Shown here in pieces: positions 56,279 to 64,000 of a stretch of 64,000 bases of DNA; position 1 is the first letter of the stretch; the number at the start of each line of letters is the position of its first letter. The stretch is from Luzula sylvatica. Taxonomy: Eukaryota > Streptophyta > Magnoliopsida > Poales > Juncaceae. Where the stretch lies: contig OX326957.1 in NCBI GenBank assembly GCA_946800325.1, positions 24,429,554 through 24,493,553 of the forward strand. The letters run 5' to 3'. A program made the position numbers and the translations under genes. A model generated the notes under the pieces. It ran no database searches and was not told where the DNA came from. It saw only the letters and a list, made by a program, of their open reading frames with translations.

Positions 56279-58328
56279 CTTCTTGAGGTGTTTTCTCGCC
56301 TAATTTCGCATGAGGACATCGATTTTGTACATACACCGCACACTGTACCGCCTCAACCCAAAATTCTTTTGGCACTCCTTTGCTCTTCAACATCGATCGA
56401 ACCATGTCGAGAATGGTCCGGTTCTTCCTCTCGGCCACACCATTTTGCTGAGGCGAGTATGGCGCAGTCAAGAATCTCTTAATCCCTTGCTCATCACAAA
56501 AGCTCGTAAATGTGGTTGACGTGTACTCACCACCTCTATCTGACCGCAAAGCTTTGATGTATCACCCGGTCATCTTCTCGACAAGCACCTTGAACCTCTT
56601 GAACACTTCGAATGCCTCGAATTTTTCCTTCAAAAAATAAACCCAGGTCCTCCTAGTGTAATCATCTGCGAATGTAATAAAATACCTTTTCTCACTGAAC
56701 GATTTCGGTGTGATCGGACCACAAATGTCGGTGTGCACCAGCTCGAGAGGGTTTGCTGCTTCATATTTTGCCTTCTTCTGAAATGGGACTCTTGCATGTT
56801 TACCGAGTACGCAACCTTCGCAAAATTTGCTCGTGTAGTCCATATCTGGCAGACCGTGCACCATGTCCTTCTTGGCCAACTCTCGCAAGCCTCCATAGTG
56901 CAAGTGTCCAAACCGCAAATGCCAGAGCCAAGCTTTATCCTCCATGTCGACTCGTAAGCACATTCTCTGCACACTTCTCAGGTTGAGCTTGAACATTCGA
57001 TTTTTCGCCATCTCAACACGCGCAACCAATTGACCTCGATCGTCCTTCAGCTGCATCGTTCGATCTTTCATGAAGACCGAGTATCCTCTCTCCAATAGTT
57101 ACCCCATGCTGATTATGTTGCTCTTCATCTCAGGCACGTAATAGATATTTTCGATATGTCCTTCTTTACCATCCTTCTGATAGAATCGAATTTTACCTTT
57201 ACCCTTTACTTGGACCTTTGACGCATCTCCAAATGACACGTGCCCATCGTCTAGCTCCTTCATCTCTACGAAAAGGTGTTTGTGCCCGCACATGTGGTTG
57301 CTTGCGCCGGTGTCGAGGTACCAGATTGTATCGCTCTCCGATGTGGTGTCTTTGTGAGCCATCATGAGAACACCATCATTTGCCTCCTTCTCTACTAGGT
57401 TGGCATTTTCTTTTACCTTTTTCTCGGACCAGCACTCCTTCGCGTAATGTCCAGGCTTGCCGCAGTTGTAACACTCGACACTTGCTCGACTCGACCAGCT
57501 TCCTCGTCCACGACCTCGTCCTCGGCCGCGCCAATTTTGCTGATTCGGTTGCTTCTTTTCTTCGGAATTATAGTTTCCGCCTCTGCCTCGACCACCAAAT
57601 CGACCTCCACGGCTGCATCCTCTTCCTCGATTGTTCTCAGCGTACATCGCCTTGTCTTCATCTATGGTCGCCTTGACTTGAAGAGCTTCTTGATGTGTCT
57701 CGTTCTCCTTCTTTTTCTTTCGCTGCTCGTGTGCTTCGAGTGAACCTGCCAATTCATCAACGATCATTTGATCTAAATCTTTCGACTCTTCAATAGCACA
57801 CACCACGTTTTCGAACTTCTCGGTCAGAGATCGTAGAATCTTCTCAACAACTCTTGCGTCGGTTAGAGCTTCTCCGTTGCCCTTTAACTGATTCGCCACT
57901 CCTTGTACACGCGAGATGTAATCGGACACTCCTTCCGATTCTTTCATCTTCATGGACTCCAATTCGCCTCGCAAAGTCTGAAGCCTCACTTGCTTTACTC
58001 GATCGGCACCCTTGAACACTCTCTCCAAAGTGTCCCATGCTTCCTTCGAAGTTTTCGCGCCGGCAATCTTCTGAAAACCCGACTCGTCTACAGCTTGGTA
58101 CAACAGGTACATGGCAGTCTTGTCCTTCACTCGTTTCTCTTTCATTGTTTTTAACTGGTTTACCGTCTGCTCCGTTTCGGCAACCGGTTCCACGTAGCCA
58201 GCTTCGACTATCTCCCAAACATCTTGCGTACCGAGTAACGCCCGCATCTGGATACTCCATACTTCGTAATTCGTCTTCGTCAATCGCGGTAGCGGTATAT
58301 GGCCAAAAGCACTCCCAGAACTCGCCAT
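56279..58328 (-). pseudogene. Copia gag-protease-integrase with two in-frame stops
   Basis: The ATG at 58328 follows the primer-binding site directly. The first 409 codons hold a UBN2-type gag, an RGRGRGRGSW basic stretch, one CCHC knuckle (CYNCGKPGHYAKEC) and the protease active site (WYLDTGASNHM). A TAA at 57099-57101 interrupts the frame. The same frame then gives the pre-integrase HLRFGH and CEGC zinc motifs and integrase Asp 1 (HTDICGP). A TGA at 56562-56564 interrupts again. The same frame continues with Asp 2 (SDRGGEY) and Glu (NGVAERKNRT), so the DDE triad is present. Both stops are point changes without frameshift. The frame ends in LTR D-derived sequence. Confidence 0.88.
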
Positions 58329-58329
58329 C

Positions 58330-58344
58330 GCTCTGATACCAATT
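58330..58344 (-). other. Primer-binding site of the truncated Copia element
   Basis: Minus-strand AATTGGTATCAGAGC between the LTR and the gag ATG. Confidence 0.85.
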
Positions 58345-58711
58345 TGTTGGTAATATGAGATTCGAATATTGATTTCTAATAGGAATTTCTAATAACCAAA
58401 AAACTCTCTCTTATAATTCTAATAGTCTCTTACACGTCTTTCTCTCTTTTTCTAATTGATATTTGATATATGATTTCAATGTTATTAATCCCTAAACATC
58501 TAAGGCCTATTTATAGGCTCCATAAACTTGCATTACAAGGAATTAAACCTTGCCTTAAAACTTATTTCCTAAATTACTTTCCTATAATAAATCTTGCCCT
58601 ATAATAATTTCCTAAATTACTTTCCTTAAAATGACTTTTCCTAAACTTATATGGGCTAATTAAACTTATATGGGCTAATTAAACCTATAATAATTTATAG
58701 GCTTATCAACA
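58345..58711 (-). repeat. 5' LTR of the truncated Copia element
   Basis: 367 bp from TGTTGATAAG to ACCAACA on the minus strand. Contains tandem TTATATGGGCTAATTAAAC phrases near 58650. Confidence 0.8.
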
Positions 58712-58712
58712 A

Positions 58713-59035
58713 GAAGGCCTATTCATTACATTCGCTATATGGCGGGAGCGTTGTAATAGCATATTTCGAGAAGAATGCATGACCCCCTTGATGATTCATC
58801 GCGTTATAATAGAAGAAATAAATATATGGACGAGGGCACCAAGAAATAGGCTGCATCGCCTCTCCCGTGAGACAAAGAACTAACTAACATTATGTTCTTT
58901 GTCATTCTTCCGCTATTTGGGTGTTTTGTATATAATTTTTTTTTTTTGGAAAGTTTTTTTCTTTTTCTAAAACCTCCATATTATGATGGGTTATGTAACT
59001 TATTCATCTATTAATGGAGTTTGTGTGCGTCACCT
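58713..59035 (+). pseudogene. LINE 3' UTR remnant, duplicated copy
   Basis: Matches 23490-23795. Only the last codons of the zf-RVT region (FAIWRERCN) and the 3' UTR remain, cut at 58712 by the Copia LTR. Confidence 0.75.
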
Positions 59036-59878
59036 AAGCATAATTATTTTTTGCGAAATAGTTGTCAGATTAATATTCTTAAACTTTAATTAGTTGTAAT
59101 AAATTAACAATCATCTTATTAAACCTGATATAATCCAATTGGAGAATGAAGAGTACTTTTTAATCTTTTATTGAGAAATGCAATAAAACAAATTAAACAA
59201 ATTCAGTCACAAATCCCCCTCAAATAAACACAAAACTGCAAAATTCGACTTTAATTCTATACATGTGCAAGCCGTTGTTACAAAAATGAAATAAGCACAT
59301 GAAGGTGTATAAAAAAAATGAAATAAGCCGTTGTCACTTGTCACAAATCCCCCGCTTATTATGGTATGGAAACCAAATGAATAATTTTTTCAGACAATCC
59401 TCCAAGATTCTTTTCCGATTCTTGGTTTCACGATTATGAGAGAGAGAGGAAGAGAGAGAGAATTCTTCCAAACGTGTCAGAGATTAAAAGAGGAGATTTG
59501 GCCAAATAATTTCTTTACGAAAAGAGGGTAAAAGTGAAGAGGTGAGGCTGAAAGAGAAGAGATGGTGGGTTAATGGATTATTTCTTGCACCGAGCATGAT
59601 TAACTTTTTCGAGTGTGTTTTTTCTGCCCGTTTATGAAAGCTGATGTGGCAGGGGACCCACGTGCCAAATCAGCTGCGGGATGGGGGTTGCCTATGATTA
59701 TTGTAAGAGGACGCCACATTTCTTTCAAAAAAAATTATATAATCATTCTTACAAACTAATCCATGATTTAATTAGCAAAATAATAATGCGAAGAGAGAAT
59801 AATTGGATCTGAAATGTGACTCTATCAACAATAGAATCAAATGCGTACATGAAATAAATAAACGAAAAACTAAAAATC
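59036..59878. other. Duplicated non-coding spacer
   Basis: Counterpart of 23796-24716, with small deletions (for example about 50 bp near 59468 lacking CCGTCTTTGGCC...). It includes the hairpin with G-box at about 59639. No gene. Confidence 0.6.
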
Positions 59879-61103
59879 GGGCCTGTTTGGGAGGCAATAA
59901 TTTGGGGTGGAATTTGATTTGATATTCCAACAAAACATAATTCCTTGTTTGGTAGTACCGTGGAATAAAAATTACACTTTGCTAGATTCTTTCTCTTCGT
60001 TATAATCCATCAAAAGTTTTCTCTCAAAAAGCTTGGAATGTCAAATTGATGGAAAAAAATTTCTCCTCTTTATTTAATTATTATATTATAGTATTGTCAT
60101 AATAATAAATATATTGTAGTTATTATATTCATATAATAAATATACTATAATTATTATATTCATACAATTAATATATTATCATTAATATATTCATAATTAA
60201 CAATATTATATTATATAGATAAAATTAATATAATATACTATATTTTATTGTTAATAGTATTCTTACATGGTATAATATAATATAATATAAAATATATTAT
60301 TGTAATAATATATAATAATTATATTATATTATATCTATATAATTAATATAATATTATAATATTATATATTTTATTGTTATAGTATTATTATTGTTACATA
60401 ATATTGTATATTTTTTATTACATGGATAAAATATAATATTATATAAAATAATAATAATTATTATTATTATATAATTATGTAATAATAATAATAATTAATG
60501 TACAATATAATATTGTAATCATTATATTATATCTATTAGTATAATATAATTAATATACAATATACAATATAATATTATAATAATATATAATAATTATATT
60601 ACATAATATTTATATAATATCTATATAATTAATATAATATTCTAATAATATAACATTATAATTAGTATATTATTATATTATTATATTATATTATTATACT
60701 ATTATATTATTATGGTAATATAATTATTACAAATAATATAAATATTATATTCATTATATGGATATAATATTATATATCTTATATAATAATATATTGTAAT
60801 TATATTATAAATTATAACTATTAAATTCATATAATATAATATTATATTATATTATCATAACATATTATTACATGGATAGAATAAAATATTATTATTTCTT
60901 ATCAATTTTACTTAAATATTTTTTGTATATTTTCAATGACAAGATTACAAAATTTTGTAAGCAACCAAACAAAAAATTATATTTTTCAGCATTTTATAAA
61001 TTAGACATCCAAACAAACTGCGGAATTATTAATTCCAGAACTTTTTATTCCTCCACATTATTATCCAATTCTACTCTACTAATACGGCTTGCCAAACGGC
61101 CCC
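59879..61103. mobile_element. PIF/Harbinger-like element, copy 2
   Basis: Duplicate of 24717-25910 with the same ends. The left TTA has been lost by a small deletion. The AT-repeat interior differs by short indels. Confidence 0.6.
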
Positions 61104-61145
61104 TTAGGTAATAACAAAATACATGTAAAGAGAACGATATTAATT

Positions 61146-62417
61146 TCATATCTTATCGCACTGTGCCGGTGAGAAAGAAAGGAGTTCCTTCGTCAAATCG
61201 TAGAGTATGTGCATGTTTTGTTGCTGGTAATTACCAAATATCGACACACCACCGAAACCCGACAAAGTATTATTCAAAATGGTCAGACACCAAGCATTCT
61301 GCAAGGTTAGCATGTAGTTCTCTACAGGCAACTCCATATCAGCACCCTCGAAATGAAACTTCATATTAGGCATTTTAGGTGGAGAAGTGTCATTTTGTAA
61401 CGAGTAACACATATCCAAACCAACACTCGGTCCCTCATAAACTTCTAGTTTCACTATTGACTTAATGCCATCCAACACGGCTTGGTATGCGTCGCTTTTA
61501 AGGATTGTAAATGTTGTACCTGAGTCGATAATTATCCCACCGGTCCCGTTTGAGTTTAGAGCAAACGTAGTATTTGTAATAGCCAACTTCTTTCTTCCAA
61601 GGGATATACCGTGTAGCGAGAGGTAGTAATGTGTGTTTCGAGGAGGGTTTTTAACAAATGGTGTGGACTTAACTTCGCTACCTTCTAGCTTTGCTGATGG
61701 ACCGAGTAAAAGTGGGTTTGTGCTGTTAGTGTCGAGGTAAGAAGTGAGACAATAAGAGAACTTGCTGGTTTTCAATTGTGAGACCAATGACCCATTACCC
61801 CTACCGAGCCCGACTATGCCTGACTGACCAGCAAAGTCATCACTTGTTGAATTGCTACACATAAACGTCATGTTAGGCACACTTAATGATTTTGTGCTCG
61901 TACCGAAAGTGAAAGTCTCTTTGTCTAGAACTCCACTCGTCCATCCTTTAGCGTAAGTTTCATTATGCCAGCATAATTCTGTCTGGTTAGCGTCACATAT
62001 GGAAAAGAAAGTCGATGAATTTGAAGGGTTGTATATAGGTGTTGGTTGAGATACACATTTTTTGCAAGGGCTACATTGAGTCCATATTAGATCACTGCCT
62101 GTATCGGCTTCGGCTGAATAACGGAGAGGAGGTGTACCAATCTCTAGATCCATCGTGTATGCTCCAAATATGTCTGCTTTATTGTGCATGGTGCTGATTA
62201 TGCTTGTTGAATTAGAGAATAATTCGGTATTGGCATTAAGTCTAGAAAACTTGTGTTTGGTTCGGACCACAGCTCGGTGTAAAAGCTCGTTTTGATTGAA
62301 TTTAGAGTTTGAATCAACATGGCTTAGTTCGACTCGGAAACCATCTTCTATTGATAAAGAAGCTAGAGAATAAGAGAAAAAGGAAAGCAGAAGGATGAGG
62401 TTGGTGTAAACTTCCAT
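61146..62417 (-). CDS. Nepenthesin-like aspartic protease (A1 family), copy 3
   Basis: 423 aa, intact, one exon. It has the same signal peptide, propeptide, Cys-rich insert and catalytic D105 (DTGS) and D298 (DSGT) as copy 1. Only two residues differ over the common 423: Glu103 for Val and Leu110 for Arg, both flanking the first catalytic Asp. Leu110 (DTGSDLIW) is the usual family residue, while Glu103 is unusual at a normally hydrophobic position. The 5' flank is changed: the TATA box (about 62445-62454) lies only some 30 bp from the ATG, after a deletion of about 30 bp in the leader, and DNA beyond 62455 is unrelated to copy 1 for about 840 bp. Expression may therefore differ. Confidence 0.88.
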   Translation of the reverse strand: MEVYTNLILLLSFFSYSLASLSIEDGFRVELSHVDSNSKFNQNELLHRAVVRTKHKFSRLNANTELFSNSTSIISTMHNKADIFGAYTMDLEIGTPPLRYSAEADTGSDLIWTQCSPCKKCVSQPTPIYNPSNSSTFFSICDANQTELCWHNETYAKGWTSGVLDKETFTFGTSTKSLSVPNMTFMCSNSTSDDFAGQSGIVGLGRGNGSLVSQLKTSKFSYCLTSYLDTNSTNPLLLGPSAKLEGSEVKSTPFVKNPPRNTHYYLSLHGISLGRKKLAITNTTFALNSNGTGGIIIDSGTTFTILKSDAYQAVLDGIKSIVKLEVYEGPSVGLDMCYSLQNDTSPPKMPNMKFHFEGADMELPVENYMLTLQNAWCLTILNNTLSGFGGVSIFGNYQQQNMHILYDLTKELLSFSPAQCDKI

Positions 62418-62454
62418 TATGTTGTAGAAGGATGAGGTTGGGTGTTTATATAAA

Positions 62455-63295
62455 GCTAGAGAATAATAACATTGTAAAAAATTTAAAAAATTATTTGTGT
62501 CTGATAAATTTTATGTTTCATGTTTATTATTGAAAAATATTATATAAGTTAAAGAAATTATTTGTGTTTAGTAAATTAATATCTTTCGTTACTTTTTATT
62601 ATTTTAAAGATTAACATGAAAGCGTTTTAAGTAAAAATACAAATATAACATAATTGTTTTAATAAATAATAATAATAATTATGATGTGCAATTTTTTTTT
62701 CAATTATAGTTTTAAAAATAATAATAATTAGGCCTACAAGTCATTAATGTAATTATATTTATTTTTATATCTTCTTTTACATAATTGTTTTCATAATTTT
62801 TAGTTAGAGAAAAATATTAAATATATGACAATATGGATCTCAAAATAAAGATAAAATTCAAGCCAATATATTTCTTAATTTTTTAAATTATATTATGAAA
62901 ATACTAACAATATTTGATGTATGTTTTATTATATTATATATTAATTTATTAATGTTAGATATTTAAACTCTTCACATTCTATTTGTATTCACAATTAATC
63001 ATGTAGCATATTGTGAAAAAATTCAAAATAAAATACAACTTGTCCAACATGAACCTAACAAATAATATTTTGACACGTCATCAATGTAAGGTGATGTGGG
63101 TTTCTAAAATTGTTTAAAACTATGTGTAAAATAAGAGACACATAAATATCTACAAATAAAACATAATCACATAAAATCAAAGGTTAATCTATGGTTCATA
63201 TGTTACCACATATCATAATCTAATTATTCAAATAATTGTGATGAGTTGGCATAAGGAGATTGTATAAATATGGGTCAAAAATAAGGGGGTTGGTT
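62455..63295. other. About 840-bp AT-rich segment unique to copy 2 of the duplication
   Basis: Copy 1 passes directly from its TATA box to AATTAGGAAGTCAAA, whereas here 840 bp intervene before the same phrase at about 63297. No terminal repeats or genes were recognised. It is either an insertion here or a deletion in copies 1 and 2. Confidence 0.6.
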
Positions 63296-63753
63296 AATTA
63301 GGAAGTCAAAAATCAAATAGAAGTAGGTTGTGTACGTAAGCTCAGAATGGATCACATAATCATCGCTCGAGACTTGATCAATTACATGTGGTTAAAAATA
63401 AAATAGGTATGCCTAAGGGCCTTTGTTTGCAAAAAAATATAAAATATAAAATAGGCAAATTGTCTTCTTAATTAAGCATGACCCTTCTGAAAAGTGAAAA
63501 CAACATACTGAGGCCTTTTAGCAATACTTGGTGAATTATTCTTCAAGATGATTTAAGCATCAATCCAAGTGAATTTATTCTTCAAGATGATTTAAGCATC
63601 TATCATCATGGATAGATCGCAAAGATTCATACTTTTCGCTGCTTAAGATTTCCATCAAACAGGGCAAATAATTGCTTTATCAAAATCTGTCACTGCCTGT
63701 TGTATATAAAAAATGGAAATTTTACTTCTCCTCCAGACTTCAGCTACACATAT

Positions 63754-64000
63754 TGTTTATTATACTTATGTATAAAGTTGGAAGAAATGGAGCTCATACA
63801 TGAGGCCACGTCATCAAGGGTTTTTTTGTAAAAAAAATATTTTTAAATTTACATTTTGGTCATTTTTAGTTTAAAAAATTATATTTCGGTCCTTTTTATT
63901 TATATTTTGGTCCTTTTTAGTTTAAAAAATTACATTTTTGGTCCTTTTTATTTATATTTTTATCCTCTCTTATTTACATTTCGGTCCTTTTATACATTTT
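63754..64000. repeat. Degenerate TTTCGGTCCTTTTT repeats at the window edge
   Basis: Phrases like TTATATTT(T/C)GGTCCTTTTTA recur every 20-30 bp from about 63845. No gene was seen, and the window ends inside it. Confidence 0.6.

Larger units (their letters stand above)
56279..58711 (-). mobile_element. 3'-truncated Copia retrotransposon fused to LTR D
   Basis: 5' LTR at 58345-58711 (minus strand TGTTGATAAGCC...ACCAACA), primer-binding site, gag-protease-integrase, then an abrupt end inside the integrase C-terminus at about 56279. RT, RNase H and 3' LTR are missing. The other side of its LTR abuts the segmental duplication at 58712. It is a different family from the 8.13-kb element. Confidence 0.85.
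58713..63753. repeat. Segmental duplication, copy 2
   Basis: Nearly identical to 23490-27338 plus 31886-32330. It lacks the MULE and shows the empty target near 63345-63360. It has its own extra stretch at 62455-63295 upstream of the protease. Homology ends at CTACACATATT, about 63753. Confidence 0.9.

Overview
The window is a nuclear chromosome segment from a flowering plant, most likely a eudicot. It holds a spliced GASA/snakin gene, a plant-type QALGGH zinc-finger gene, nepenthesin-like aspartic proteases, and plant families of Mutator, hAT, Helitron, LINE and Copia elements. It is AT-rich, gene-poor and dominated by nested mobile elements. No bacterial, organellar, rRNA or CRISPR feature was seen. 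The species cannot be named from the sequence alone.

Region by region. 1-2.5 kb: a four-exon GASA-type cysteine-rich peptide gene with its TATA box. 2.68-5.4 kb: a Helitron-like terminus and non-coding body. 6.0-7.3 kb: a 1.25-kb fold-back element with a 9-bp target duplication. 9.5-12 kb: microsatellites and two small inverted-repeat elements. 12.27-12.55 kb: a 95-aa single C2H2 zinc-finger repressor-type gene behind a perfect 34-bp palindrome. 12.9-13.4 kb: LINE debris. 14.5-21.1 kb: a large, decayed minus-strand LINE with zinc-knuckle ORF1, endonuclease and reverse transcriptase. 22-23.8 kb: repeats, a possible orphan exon and a LINE tail.

23.5-32.3 kb and 58.7-63.75 kb are two copies of one segmental duplication carrying an intact aspartic protease. 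The first copy is split by a 4.5-kb Mutator-like element whose transposase is joined to a plant mobile domain gene. Two 5'-truncated LINEs with target duplications (32.6-33.7 and 34.6-35.7 kb) and a third, broken protease (36.0-36.7 kb) follow. 36.8-41.2 kb starts with a Helitron 3' end and holds 147-bp and 44-bp tandem arrays.

41.2-56.3 kb is the most unusual part. A non-autonomous LTR element has the order LTR-internal-LTR-internal-LTR. Its two internal regions encode divergent versions of an unrecognised small protein with a conserved Cys/His motif and acidic heptapeptide repeats. Its first LTR carries a hAT-like insertion. Its middle LTR carries a very young 8.13-kb minus-strand Copia-type element with an intact gag, no pol, and a second ORF resembling the putative plant transposon protein family. 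A truncated Copia gag-pol (56.3-58.7 kb) is fused to the array.

Only three genes look like functional host genes or good candidates: the GASA peptide, the zinc finger and the two aspartic proteases (counted as one duplicated gene). Everything else is mobile or repetitive. Nested insertions with intact target duplications give a partial order of events.
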